A DNA stretch of 64,000 nt from an uncultured Sphingomonadales bacterium (GTDB lineage Bacteria; Pseudomonadota; Alphaproteobacteria; Sphingomonadales; Sphingomonadaceae), in NCBI GenBank assembly GCA_903832325.1, contig CAILBC010000004.1, forward strand, positions 44,872 through 108,871, in the 5' to 3' direction. The notes beneath the pieces were generated by a model. The model was given only the letters and a program-made list of their open reading frames with translations. It was not told the origin of the DNA and did no database searches. The position numbers and the translations under genes were made by a program. Within the stretch, counting starts at the first letter, position 1, and each line of letters opens with the position of its first letter. Of this stretch, positions 53,445 to 61,955 are shown one piece after another.

Positions 53445-54101
53445 TCAGGACTTTGCTGTCTGCAGCTTGTGGTAATTCAGCTTGGCTCGCGCCTCGGTAA
53501 TCGTGGCGCCTTCAGCGACGAGCTTGCGGATTGCCGCTTCGGCTTCGTGGATCTGTTCGGCGACTTCGAGGATGCGATCCTCGAGTTCGCGGGGCAGGAC
53601 CACCACGCCGTCGGCATCGCCGATCAGGATGTCACCCGGACGCACCCGCGCGCCGCCGATCGACACTGGTACCTGCGTCGCATTAACTTCGACGCGATCC
53701 TTGCCGGTCTTCATCGAATAGCTGCGCGAATAAATCGGATAGCCCAGTTCAAGGCACAAATGCACATCGCGGCAGGGGCCGTCGATCACTGTGCCGCCAA
53801 GCCCGCGGGTGTGCGCAAACTGGGTCAGAATGTCACCCCATACGGTGCAATCTTCGCGCCCGCCGTTGTCAAGCACCGCGATTTCGCCCGGCCTCATGTC
53901 ATCGACATAGTCGCCGACCGTTCCCGGATTGACCGCATCGACCGGGCCGTAGAGCACCGTAAAGGCGCGCCCCGCCAGACGGAAACCGTGGTCGCGCGGC
54001 TTGATGCCGCGACACACGCCTTCGATACCCAGCTTGTCCATAGCGTCGGACAGCGTCGCACAGTCCAGGCGCCGGGCGCGTTCAACGTTGGTATCAGTCA
54101 C
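53445..54101 (-). CDS. RraA-family aldolase/decarboxylase-like protein (2)
   Basis: A 218-residue RraA-fold protein. WGDILTQFA and VIDGPCRD (Asp107, Arg111, Asp112) retain the active-site layout of HMG aldolases, and the C-terminal PGDILIGDADGVVVLP is standard. It lacks the TVKE...VNVP segment of the LigK branch. Its ATG overlaps the third paralogue's stop by 4 bp, so both are co-translated. The function is unknown beyond a likely pyruvate aldolase or oxaloacetate decarboxylase. Confidence 0.8.
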   Translation of the reverse strand: MTDTNVERARRLDCATLSDAMDKLGIEGVCRGIKPRDHGFRLAGRAFTVLYGPVDAVNPGTVGDYVDDMRPGEIAVLDNGGREDCTVWGDILTQFAHTRGLGGTVIDGPCRDVHLCLELGYPIYSRSYSMKTGKDRVEVNATQVPVSIGGARVRPGDILIGDADGVVVLPRELEDRILEVAEQIHEAEAAIRKLVAEGATITEARAKLNYHKLQTAKS

Positions 54102-54766
54102 TTGTTCTGCTCCAGCATCGTTTCGTAATCGGCGCCCATGACTTCGGTGATCGGCTTGCTCGCCCGCAGCGCCGCGACCATCGTGGCCTCCTTGGCGGCA
54201 ATGCGCTCGGCCGCATCGAGCACGCGTTCGAAGTCGGTCCTGGCGATAAACACCACGCCCGAACCATCGGCGATAACGAAATCACCATCGTTCACCGTTT
54301 CACCACCAATCGTGATCGTGCCGCCAGTCTCCTCCTCGTAAACCCGGCCGCGTGCCGTGCGTGCTGTTGCCCGTCGGGCAAAGATCGTGAAGCCAAGGCC
54401 CCGTGCCTCGTCGAGGTCGCGGGTCGGACCATCGACGATCACACCGCGCACGCCCGCGCACTGGGCCCCTGTCGAAAGCACACCACCCCATCCGCCCGCA
54501 TCGATACCGGGATGTGATACAACGATGACTGTCTGGTCGGTTGACTGCACAATCGCGCGCGCGCCGAGGTGCACCTTGGGCTGCGACGCATCGGGCACGC
54601 CAGCGACCAGCCGCACGGTCTTGACCAGGCCGACCAGCACGCCTTCACCCGACAGGCGCGGCACGTCGCTGACCGCTGGTGGCAGAGCCAGCGAGTCTTT
54701 CGCGTCAGACACGGCGCAACTGTCAAGCTTTGCCAGACGGTGCAATTTCTGATCAGACAATTCCAA
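54098..54766 (-). CDS. RraA-family aldolase/decarboxylase-like protein (3)
   Basis: A 222-residue RraA-fold protein and the first of the tandem triplet. GGWGGVLSTGA and VDGPTRD (Asp112, Arg116, Asp117) are conserved, but the sequence is well diverged from the other two, so they did not arise by recent duplication. The substrate is unknown. IclR is encoded 249 bp upstream on the same strand. Confidence 0.8.
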   Translation of the reverse strand: MELSDQKLHRLAKLDSCAVSDAKDSLALPPAVSDVPRLSGEGVLVGLVKTVRLVAGVPDASQPKVHLGARAIVQSTDQTVIVVSHPGIDAGGWGGVLSTGAQCAGVRGVIVDGPTRDLDEARGLGFTIFARRATARTARGRVYEEETGGTITIGGETVNDGDFVIADGSGVVFIARTDFERVLDAAERIAAKEATMVAALRASKPITEVMGADYETMLEQNK

Positions 54767-54793
54767 CTCCTTGCGTCACAACCGGATCGCCTT

Positions 54794-54827
54794 GATTAGG
54801 CCATGCCTCGGATTAGGCCATGCCTTG
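54794..54827. repeat. tandem 17-bp direct repeat upstream of RraA triplet
   Basis: Two adjacent copies of GATTAGGCCATGCCTYG, differing at one base, start 28 bp upstream of the triplet's first gene. Tandem direct repeats are a common IclR-type arrangement, and an IclR gene is next upstream. Confidence 0.5.
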
Positions 54828-55015
54828 GCATAACCTGACGCAAGGGGACCATCCCACGCGAAAGGATGCCTCCCAGGCGGTCAGCCGCACAAATTCACCA
54901 AGCCATGACGTTTGTCAAATTTATCGCATAGCGGGAATCAATTTTGCTAGAAAAATTTCAGAACTGGTGAATTTGCATTCCGCCGATGCCTTTGCACAGC
55001 GCCGCCGGCTGGCCG

Positions 55016-55774
55016 TTAACCAAGGTCGGTCTTGTGTAGCATTTCGCTCGCCCGGATGCCGATTTCATGCACCCGCAGCTTCACTGCCTCTTCAATTTCA
55101 GGCGTGATATCGCTGGTCAGCATCGAAAAAGCAAAAGTACCGAGAATCTGTTTTCTGCTGCCCAGTAGCGGCGCAGCAAAGCCGGTGGAATCCGGCCTTA
55201 CCACCCCTTCAACCTTGCAGATTCGCGCTAGACGAACAGCCTGCAAAGCGCTTTTGAATTCTTGAAAATTCTTGCCTCGACCGGCTTTGACCAATTCATC
55301 ATAATTTTCGATATAGACTTTATTCTGCAAGTGACGCGACAGGAATGCCTGAATTACAATCGCATTAGCTCCAGAAAGAATCGAAATGAAATTACCTTCT
55401 CCAAAACCGGTTCGAGTTTCATTTTTATGACTTTTGGCGTAAATTGAAATGAATGATTGCTTGTAAACCCGATTTATCGTAGCAGTTCCGCTAAAGGTCT
55501 TCACAATCGCCTCGGCAAATTTTCCACAGCACGATATAATCGGATCATTTCTTTGCAGATACTTGCTCAGCAGAATGATTTTTGGTCCCAGACTGTAACC
55601 TGAACCCGAACTGCTCACCAGATATCCCTGATCGCTCATCACTTTGAGATAACGATAGCAAGTCGAAATCGGCACCCGCAACGAAGCGGCGATTTCCTCG
55701 GTCGTCAGTTCCGCTTTGTTTCCTTGAAAAAGGTCAAGTATGGACAAAGTCTTTTTCGTTGAGGAGGTCGACAA
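55016..55774 (-). CDS. IclR-family transcriptional regulator
   Basis: A 252-residue IclR protein: an N-terminal winged helix (LTTEEIAASLRVPISTCYRYLKVM) and a C-terminal effector domain ending in a conserved GIRASEML region. The start appears to be TTG, with GGAGA about 6 bp upstream. The gene is markedly more AT-rich than its neighbours, and its codon use marks the change toward the mosaic region, suggesting separate acquisition. It probably regulates the RraA triplet and esterase. Confidence 0.88.
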   Translation of the reverse strand: MSTSSTKKTLSILDLFQGNKAELTTEEIAASLRVPISTCYRYLKVMSDQGYLVSSSGSGYSLGPKIILLSKYLQRNDPIISCCGKFAEAIVKTFSGTATINRVYKQSFISIYAKSHKNETRTGFGEGNFISILSGANAIVIQAFLSRHLQNKVYIENYDELVKAGRGKNFQEFKSALQAVRLARICKVEGVVRPDSTGFAAPLLGSRKQILGTFAFSMLTSDITPEIEEAVKLRVHEIGIRASEMLHKTDLG

Positions 55775-56352
55775 TTATCATCTCCAAACACCGAGGTTCA
55801 CGGTACGCAAAGAGTTCGCAGCCGGTGCCCGATCTGTCAAGATCGACATTTTATTCCTAGGTTACATATACTTAGTCATTTTTTTGCGACAGCAAAGTGC
55901 GGTCTTGCAAGCATCTGCGCGGAAAATCATGCAGAAGGGCAATTCTCATTATCGGCGAAAAGTGCGAAACCAGCTCCCTTCAGTCAGCCACCCGTTTTTC
56001 ATCCTGCACGCATTCCTGCCGCTCTCCGGCCGGAGCCTGGCTGATCCGGCCACATCAGACCAGACCCGTTGACCGGAGTTCGTCAAAGCGTATCAGTAGA
56101 CGATGGTCTTCACGCACAGATTGCCTCGAGCGAGCCCGGATGAACGCCGTAAACACATCATTGGCGTCGCGGCCCAGGTGTTTGCTGCAGAAGGGTAAGA
56201 CCCACGCACAGTGAATGCGTGCTCAACGCATCGAGCGCACGCGTCAAATCCTCACCCATAAGGTCGGCTTGCCATAATTGACGTCATTCGGCCGAACTTT
56301 CCCATGATCGCCGTGCCCAAATAGACGCGATGAAGCACATCACTTGATGGTT
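55775..56352. other. gene-free junction between catabolic block and mobile mosaic
   Basis: A 578-bp stretch with no gene I can support. The first half is AT-rich IclR upstream sequence; the second half returns to high GC. On the minus strand about 56067-56220 keeps an open frame containing KHLGRDANDVFTAFIRARS, which may be the tail of a decayed gene, but I do not recognise it. Confidence 0.4.
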
Positions 56353-57556
56353 CTATTTCATCTTGCCCAGCAGTCGACCTGCAGCACCTTGCTCGGCGGC
56401 CAGGTTGCGATTGTACAACAGCGGCATGCGGGGTGATTTCCACCGCAGCGCGTCCATGATGCCGGCAAGGTTTTCGCCGGACGCAAAGTAATCCTGATTG
56501 ATCCCGACGCGTGTGGAATGCGCGCTGATCTGCGCGAGTTGTTCGGAAAACACGTTGGCGTCGAGATCGCCGAACGCGCCGCCATCGAACGCGCGGCACA
56601 GGATCGCGCGAAAAATCGGCGTGACCGATCCGGGGTGCAGGGCCGCGTCACCGACGTCGAATGCGATCCGCGCGGGCACGGCGTCCTTGCCGGTAAACCA
56701 GGTCGGGTCCCATCGCGCGTTCCAGCCTCGGTCGTTCGGATTGGTCTTGCCGCGTGCCGCGTGCCGCGCGCGCCTTGTAGCGGCGCACGACGACGCGCCG
56801 GAACACTGGGCCGGTTTCGATACCGGCGATATCCAGCCATGCGGTCAGCGCACTGGCACTGCGCGGGGACAAATAGGCGGTCGCCCCCTCGCCATCCTGG
56901 TCGCCCTTGCTCCGCCCGATCCGCAGCAGCCGCGCGTCCGGATCGATCGCCGCCACGATGTCCTCGACCGTGATCGCCACCAGTTCGCTGGCGCGCAGGC
57001 CGGTGTCATAGGCGACCGATAGCAATGCCCTGTCGCGCAACCCGGCTGGCGTGTCAGCGCAGGCTTCAAGCGCAGCGCGGACATTGATCCCGCGTGGAGC
57101 GTCACTCAGCGGGTCCTTGACCACGCCCCGAAAACGCAACGGGCGCGCCTGTTTTTGCAGGACGCCGTTCGCTCGCCGCTGGCCCGCGAGCGTCAGTTTG
57201 ACGAGCTCGTCCTGGCACGGGTCGGGCAGATGGCACAGCCGATGCAGCTTGGCGATCGAGGCGCGGTAACGCGTCAGCGAGGCGGCGGCGGCGCCCTGCC
57301 CGGCCCGTGCTTCAAGAAATCCGGCCACGATCGAGGGGCTGGCCGGAAGGGTGCGGTGCGCATGCGCCCGGCACCAGTCATCGAAGGCGCCGATGTCACA
57401 GCGGAACGCGCGCAGCGAATTGGGCGCGGCGGCCGCAGCATAGGCGGCGAGCAGATCCCGGTCGATCGCAGCGCCGGGCGCATAGGCCAGCAGCGCAAAT
57501 TCGACCGCGATTGCCGCTGAAGGATCGATGGGCTCAGTACGGTCGGCTGGCGACAT
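56353..57556 (-). pseudogene. tyrosine recombinase/integrase, frameshifted
   Basis: A site-specific tyrosine recombinase of the small XerD-like/phage type. The N-terminal SAM-like core-binding domain is followed by box I (YDTGLRASELV) in one frame. The C-terminal box II (AHSTRVGINQD), RWKSPRMP and the tyrosine nucleophile (LLYNRNL) are in another frame. The switch coincides with a 7-bp tandem duplication (GCCGCGT, units at 56749 and 56756). Removing one unit restores a continuous frame through ...RGKTNPNDRGWNARWDPTWFTGKD. As written, the protein loses box II and the nucleophile and is inactive. The start ATG at 57556 overlaps the vapC stop. Confidence 0.85.
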
Positions 57557-57944
57557 GAAGTTCGATATCCGTCGTGGCAAAATCCTTGCCGGTGCACAGC
57601 AATGGTTCGCCGCGTTCGCTGGCGACCGCATAGACCATCAGATCGAGCAGGTTGAGCACGCCGCCGCTGCCGTTTCCGGACCCGTACCGCACCTCGGCGG
57701 CGATCGCGATCGTCGCATGATCGGCCGTAAACGGCAGTGTCAGACAGCCACGGCGCGCGAAGCTGGCCAGTAATCGTTCCGCCTCGGGGCGCAGTCCGAA
57801 CCGTTGGTTGCTGGCGACGCGGAGGAACTCGACCACGGCTGGCGCGGGTATGCCGCCGCGTTCTGCCGCGATTGCTTCGGCCAGCGCATCGCATCCCGCT
57901 TCGCCGATAAGCACCGCGATCAGCGCCGAGGTGTCGATGATCAT
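57534..57944 (-). CDS. vapC: PIN-domain toxin (VapC family)
   Basis: A 136-residue PIN ribonuclease with the acidic metal-binding set Asp4 (IIDTSAL), Glu39, Asp101 (LNLLDLMVYA) and Asp121 (TGKDF). VapC toxins cleave tRNA or rRNA when free of antitoxin. Its ATG overlaps the antitoxin stop by 4 bp, and its own stop overlaps the integrase start region, so the three genes form one dense unit. Confidence 0.9.
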   Translation of the reverse strand: MIIDTSALIAVLIGEAGCDALAEAIAAERGGIPAPAVVEFLRVASNQRFGLRPEAERLLASFARRGCLTLPFTADHATIAIAAEVRYGSGNGSGGVLNLLDLMVYAVASERGEPLLCTGKDFATTDIELHVASRPY

Positions 57945-58225
57945 CGCGGCAGACCGTCATTGTCCCACAGTTCGGCATCAATCTCGGCCATGGTGGGATA
58001 GGCGCGTTTGGGCACGCTGGCCTGAATGGCCTTGATTTCGGCGAGAAAGGCCTCCCGATCCTGCGCTGCCGGGAGCGGCATGCGATCGAGCGCGTCCTCG
58101 ATCACTTCGACCTGGCTGCGGCCATCGCGCGTGAGCAGCGCGAGGCGCGCCAATGCGTGATCGGAGCGAATGGTGACCCCGCGCTGCTGGCGCCGGGGCG
58201 TGGGGTGGCGTGCATTGTGGGCCAT
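57941..58225 (-). CDS. vapB: VapB-type antitoxin
   Basis: A 94-residue antitoxin. The N-terminal part contains VTIRSDHALARLALLTRDGRSQVEVIEDALDRM, fitting the Rv0623-like/PSK ribbon-helix-helix antitoxins that pair with this VapC class. The C-terminal part (AFLAEIKAIQASVPKRAYPTM) is the likely toxin-wrapping tail. The ATG at 58225 is used; a TTG four codons upstream is possible. Confidence 0.82.
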   Translation of the reverse strand: MAHNARHPTPRRQQRGVTIRSDHALARLALLTRDGRSQVEVIEDALDRMPLPAAQDREAFLAEIKAIQASVPKRAYPTMAEIDAELWDNDGLPR

Positions 58226-58428
58226 GTCATGATCCAAAGTTGCGGTTGGACAAGCTTTGTATCGCTATCAGATCATGCAACCACGTTCAAGTACGCGCAT
58301 CCGCGCAACATGTGATAAGTGCATTTATCGTCGCCCCCCTGCTGTCACCAAAGGCTTGATTCGACAAAACAATTTTGCCGAATTGTGCCTACGTCCCGCG
58401 AACATGAGAGGATTTTACCCTTACGGCG

Positions 58429-58617
58429 TCAGCCCATACCGCACATTTCCCCGAGCATCTGCGCCGCAGTATTATTCCCCACGGCGAGTTCGCGCGCGTC
58501 GGCCAGCGAGCCATATCGGCCCACTCGGTAGAGCGTCGAGTTACCAAAATGTCCGATAGTTGAAAGTCCGTGCGGAACCGGAGCGACGACGCTTCTAGCC
58601 AACGTCAACAGCACCAA
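58429..58617 (-). pseudogene. possible remnant of a P4-type (DUF4102) integrase N-terminus
   Basis: The minus-strand reading frame contains YRVGRYGSLADARELAVGN, which resembles the GLGxYxxxSLADAREL segment of P4-like integrases. The frame ends soon after, with no catalytic domain. Its position beside att-like sequence supports the idea. The match is short, so this is tentative. Confidence 0.3.
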
Positions 58618-58720
58618 ATGGAATGGCGCGATGTTCGAATTGCGCCAGATTCGCTCTCAAGCATGGCCCCAAGAATCGGTTGGTCGCATATCTGGGACCA
58701 CTTGTCGCAGGACCTAAATA

Positions 58721-58753
58721 GGGGGTATCTCTGGGGGTACCGTGTGGGGGTAT
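58721..58753. repeat. triple GGGGGTAY direct repeat (integrase arm-site-like)
   Basis: Copies begin at 58721, 58733 and 58746 (spacing 12 and 13 bp), upstream of an AT-rich tract and a tRNA-end-like segment. The array at 63690-63721 has identical 12/13 spacing. Confidence 0.5.
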
Positions 58754-58797
58754 CAGAATTTTATATTTTAAAATTAGTAATTTATTCACTTTTCAAG

Positions 58798-58985
58798 ATC
58801 CCTCCTCCGCTACCATTTTTGCAATTTTCCGGCGCCGCGCGAAGACGCTTCAATCGGCCCAGAACCCCCCAAGAGTCCTTGGTGCGCTACGCGGCAAGCC
58901 GCTCAGCTGGAGGGTTCGAATCCCTCCTCCGCCACCATTTTCCATTTTTCTGGCGCCGCACGACGACCCATCCATCGGCGCACAT
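58798..58985 (+). repeat. two tandem tRNA-3'-end-like att segments
   Basis: ATCCCTCCTCCGCTACCA (58798-58815) and ATCCCTCCTCCGCCACCA (58920-58937) are each followed by about 45 bp of related sequence (ATTTT..., GGCGCCGCRCGA.GAC). The second is preceded by GAGGGTTCGA, giving a perfect T-arm with acceptor 3' strand and CCA. No complete tRNA cloverleaf can be built upstream. This is the usual footprint of integration into tRNA 3' ends. Confidence 0.55.
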
Positions 58986-59186
58986 CAACCAACAGCCCTC
59001 CTCCGTTCGGGGGAAGATTGGGTGGGGGCACCCGCCGCCCAATCGACGCTCCAGCCGTCCCAAAGTCAAAATGCAGAATCAACAATGCCTCCGGCGGCCC
59101 TTTTTTGCCTCCGGCGGGCAAGGGCCATCGCCCTTGCATCCCAGATGCTTTGCGTGGTGCCTCCATGACAGGCAAGCACCGGAGGT

Positions 59187-59416
59187 TCCGGGGACAGGGA
59201 GGGAGGTTCCGGGGGAGGTTCCGGGGACAGTATACTAAATTCCCCCCTTAGGGGAATTCTCGAGGCTTCGCGGCTTGGACAATTTAGTATACTGTCCCCG
59301 GAATTCTGTCCCCCGGAATTCTGTCCCCGGAATTCTGTCCCCGGAATTGCGTCGCGGCTTGGGCAATTTAGTATACTGTCCCCGGAATTGCCTGTCCCCG
59401 GAATTGCCCAAGGCTC
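59187..59416. repeat. GTATACTGTCCCCGG repeat cluster A
   Basis: Three full copies of the AATTTAGTATACTGTCCCCGG unit, plus several short CTGTCCCCGGAATT pieces. The first two full copies form a 23-bp perfect inverted pair (59219-59241 with 59281-59303) around a 39-bp spacer that contains CCCCCCTTAGGGG and GGCTTCGCGGCTTGG. Similar clusters follow at 61956 and 62909. The form resembles REP/REPIN elements. Confidence 0.85.
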
Positions 59417-60112
59417 CGAGACTTGGAATACTCGCACCATGACGGCGACTGGACCGGGGAGCCGCGACAAACTCGTGAACTTGCATCAAGCGCTCATCTC
59501 CTCGCTGGCTGAGAACAAGCTCCGATCAGCGTGTCGCTCAGGTGACGCTTGGTATGCCTTACCCCTTACGTTGGCGACCACCGCCATTTGACTAGGTTTC
59601 TGCCTTGAGGGCGACAGGGCCGAAGGTTCGATTTCACACACTCGATCGGCATCCGCAGCTTCTCCTAGCTGCTTTTGCGCGCGTCCGCAATTGCCAAATA
59701 GGACGTACTAGCGTCCTATTTACACACTCTGTGCAGTGTGTCATAAGTTGCTTCTTCGACAAAAAGGGCACCAGGACCACCATATGAGACGTATGAACGT
59801 AATAAATTGCCCGACAGCACGGGCCCCTCGTTTAGGGCTCTCGATTGATGACTCTGCCGGGACAGACTCTGTCGGCACGATCCTCGTCGGGTCGCTCATG
59901 CTTGGGACGGCCGTTCCGCAGCACGCCGTCGCCGGCCACTGCATCAACGGCGATCCCGATGTCTGGCGCGACCGCTGTGATGGCGTTGACGTCGTGGATC
60001 ATTTCGGCGTGCCGCAGGCCATTCCGTTCGAGCGTGACCGACCGAACTTCCTCTGCCGCCATTTCCATGGCGGGCTCCGCAAGGCTTGGCCGGGCTCCAA
60101 GACGTTCGTGGA
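59417..60112. other. mostly non-coding gap before MarR/FUSC genes
   Basis: No gene is certain. Two adjacent hairpins lie at 59696-59741. From about 60068 down to 59832 on the minus strand a 78-codon frame (starting MEMAAEEVRSV) has codon bias like real coding sequence and would be divergent from the MarR gene, but I do not recognise a family; it may be a truncated gene. Confidence 0.35.
59696..59741. repeat. two adjacent perfect stem-loops
   Basis: AAATAGGACG and CGTCCTATTT pair around TACTAG (59696-59721), immediately followed by ACACACT-N6-AGTGTGT (59722-59741). They could be operators, a terminator pair or a recombination-site relic. Confidence 0.5.
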
Positions 60113-60589
60113 ATGACCGACGTCGCGCCGCCAAGTCTGCTCGCGACGGCGAACGACGTCCGCCGCAGCCTCGCCGAGTTCGCGCGGCGGATGCGGGCGC
60201 TGCGCGACAACCACGGCGTGAGCGCATCCAAGCTCAGCGCGCTCGGCCGGCTTCACCGCGCCGGCCGTCCGCTGAGCGTGACGGAGCTGGCGCGGTGCGA
60301 AGGGCTGCAGCCGCAATCCCTTACGCGGATCATCGCCGATCTCGAAGCCGACGGCCTTGTCGTCCGGCGCCAAAACAAGAACGACCGCCGCCAGTTCGAC
60401 ATCGCGATTTCGAAAGCCGGGGATGAACTTCTGACCAGGGACGCCCGGCGGCAGAACGAATGGCTGGTGAGCGCCATGGTGGAGAAACTGACGCCTGCCG
60501 AGCGGGCGATTCTGGCGCTGGCCGCCGAACTCCTCGACCGGCTCGCCGACGAGGATGCGGCCCGCGCGACGCCGCGCGAAGCGGCGTGA
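60113..60589 (+). CDS. MarR-family transcriptional regulator
   Basis: A 158-residue MarR protein with winged helix LSVTELARCEGLQPQSLTRIIADLEADGLVVR and wing NKNDRRQFDIAI. The start is taken at MTDVAPPS (60113); an in-frame start nine codons earlier is possible. It lies upstream of a FUSC-type membrane protein on the same strand, an arrangement seen for MarR-controlled efflux of aromatic or toxic compounds. Its GC content and codon use look different from the catabolic block. Confidence 0.87.
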   Translation: MTDVAPPSLLATANDVRRSLAEFARRMRALRDNHGVSASKLSALGRLHRAGRPLSVTELARCEGLQPQSLTRIIADLEADGLVVRRQNKNDRRQFDIAISKAGDELLTRDARRQNEWLVSAMVEKLTPAERAILALAAELLDRLADEDAARATPREAA

Positions 60590-60637
60590 GGGCCGATCGC
60601 GAATCTTCGCCAACCTACAACACGCCTGGAGGTTCCT

Positions 60638-60859
60638 ATGGACTTGGCCGTCGTCGTCCCCCACGAAGCGATCTTCCTCTGTCCTGCCAACCATAGCCCG
60701 CCGACGCGCGTAGCCCCCTATCCCGGCTACGAGGCCGTCGCTACCTGCGTGGCCTCGCCCTCACGTGCGGGCACGCACAGAAGGCGTCACCGCGCGGCGC
60801 GCCGAAGCGGCGTAGTGGCTTTCCCCATCGCGCCCATGCCCCGAAACGACCGACGATGA
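60638..60859 (+). CDS. small open frame between MarR and FUSC genes
   Basis: A 73-codon frame with a good ribosome site (GGAGGT 7 bp upstream) and a stop overlapping the FUSC start by 4 bp (ATGA). The product (MDLAVVVPHEAIFLCP...) has no hydrophobic helix or family I recognise and becomes Arg-rich at the end. It may be a leader or a deleted remnant of a gene that originally lay between the two. Confidence 0.3.
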   Translation: MDLAVVVPHEAIFLCPANHSPPTRVAPYPGYEAVATCVASPSRAGTHRRRHRAARRSGVVAFPIAPMPRNDRR

Positions 60860-61953
60860 CCGGACCCTCTAGGGATCGCAGCCGAGCGCGGTTTCGCGAC
60901 GGCCACCTCGGTGAGACCCTGCGCTGGTCCGGCCAGAGCAGGATCGATGGTCGAACCATCGCCATCGCGGCCCTGGGCATGGCCGTGCCGGCGTTTGTCG
61001 GCCTAGCCGCCGGACATCCCGACGCGGGATACACAGTCGGTCTGGGCGCCATGCTGCTCGCGGGCGAGCCTGCTACCCCAGGCGCTGAGGCGAAAGAGCG
61101 ACCCTCGCCCATCGGCGCCGTCGCACCCGCGGTGCTCGCGGTCCTCGTCGCGACAGTGATCGCCGGCGCGCCGTGGACCGACGCGGCGATGATTGCGCTT
61201 GCGGGCGCGGCCGCCGTGGTCAGCGGCTACAGCCGGCCCGTCGCGATCGGTGCGATCCGCCTGATCGTCTATCTGGTGCTGAGCGCCACCTTGCTGGACG
61301 CCGCCGGCGGTCATCGCGGCTGGGCGGCACTCGTGTTCGGGGCCGGCGCCCTGTGGAATATGGCGATGCGGCTGATGCTAGCCGGCGCTGGTCCAAAGGA
61401 CACCGCCGCCGCGGCCCCGGCCAGGAGCCCCACGCCCGCGCAGCGGCGAGCCCATCTGCGGCGGACCTTGCGTGACCTGTCGGGTTGGCAGTTTCCCATC
61501 CGTCTCGTCGTAGGCTTGAGTCTAGCCAGTGTGCTGCGCCACCTTTGGCCGAGCCACCACTACAGCTGGATCGTGCTGACCGTGGCGATCCTGACCCAGC
61601 GCCAGGTCGAGTCCCTGCCGGTGAAGATCACCCAGCGCACAATCGGCGCGCTGCTGGGCGTGGCGTTGACGTGGGCCATTCTGTCCAACGTGACCTCGCC
61701 GGTGCTGGTGGGGCTTCTGATCTGCATTCTCGCCACGGCCGCCACATTGGCGCGTGCGCGCAACTATCTCGCCTATGCGACCACCTCGACGCCGGTCATT
61801 CTCCTGGTCCTCGATTTCGGCAAGCGGGTAGAGCCTTCGCTCCTGACCGATCGCCTCGTCGCTACCGGGGTGGGCGCGGCCATCGTCGTCGCGGCGAACC
61901 TCGTGCTCAATTTTTGTGCTCCGGCCCAAGAACGCGGACGCGTAGGCTCGTGA
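60856..61953 (+). CDS. FUSC-like inner-membrane protein (aromatic acid exporter family)
   Basis: A 365-residue membrane protein with two sets of hydrophobic helices separated by a hydrophilic linker (about 175-200, rich in Ala/Pro/Arg). The second half (FPIRLVVGLSLASVL, HHYSWIVLTVAILTQRQVESLPVKITQRTIGALLGVAL) matches the FUSC/YccS-type transporter core, including the tract preceding RTxGxxxG. FUSC proteins are linked to export of aromatic acids and fusaric acid. It is shorter than the 650-700-residue AaeB-like members. Repeat cluster B begins 3 bp after its stop. Confidence 0.82.
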   Translation: MTGPSRDRSRARFRDGHLGETLRWSGQSRIDGRTIAIAALGMAVPAFVGLAAGHPDAGYTVGLGAMLLAGEPATPGAEAKERPSPIGAVAPAVLAVLVATVIAGAPWTDAAMIALAGAAAVVSGYSRPVAIGAIRLIVYLVLSATLLDAAGGHRGWAALVFGAGALWNMAMRLMLAGAGPKDTAAAAPARSPTPAQRRAHLRRTLRDLSGWQFPIRLVVGLSLASVLRHLWPSHHYSWIVLTVAILTQRQVESLPVKITQRTIGALLGVALTWAILSNVTSPVLVGLLICILATAATLARARNYLAYATTSTPVILLVLDFGKRVEPSLLTDRLVATGVGAAIVVAANLVLNFCAPAQERGRVGS

Positions 61954-61955
61954 CA

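Larger units (their letters stand above)
58226..59186. other. attachment-site region without intact genes
   Basis: Nearly 1 kb with no intact gene. It holds a possible integrase remnant, a triple GGGGGTA repeat, an AT-rich tract, and two tRNA-3'-end-like segments (58798-58815 and 58910-58937), listed separately. After the second, sequence up to the first repeat cluster at 59187 is GC-rich and non-coding as far as I can see. Confidence 0.5.

Noticed and set aside
52734..54766. RraA proteins as RNase E inhibitors
   Set aside because: The first is clearly LigK-like and all three keep the aldolase active-site D-x3-R-D in a catabolic context, so an enzymatic role is more likely.
56067..56220. Minus-strand frame with KHLGRDANDVFTAFIRARS as a gene
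   Set aside because: It is short, has no ribosome site and no recognised family; noted only as possible decayed coding sequence.
58257..58559. 100-codon plus-strand frame as a gene
   Set aside because: The composition is Arg/Pro/Ser-rich without a domain, and it lies over the possible integrase remnant and att region.
58860..58937. Complete tRNA gene ending in the CCTCCTCCGCCACCA segment
   Set aside because: Only the T-arm and acceptor 3' strand can be formed; no matching 5' acceptor strand, D-arm or anticodon stem is found upstream.
60086..60694. Minus-strand frame opposite the MarR gene
   Set aside because: The plus-strand MarR product has a coherent winged-helix sequence; the opposite frame is Arg/Ala-rich shadow sequence.
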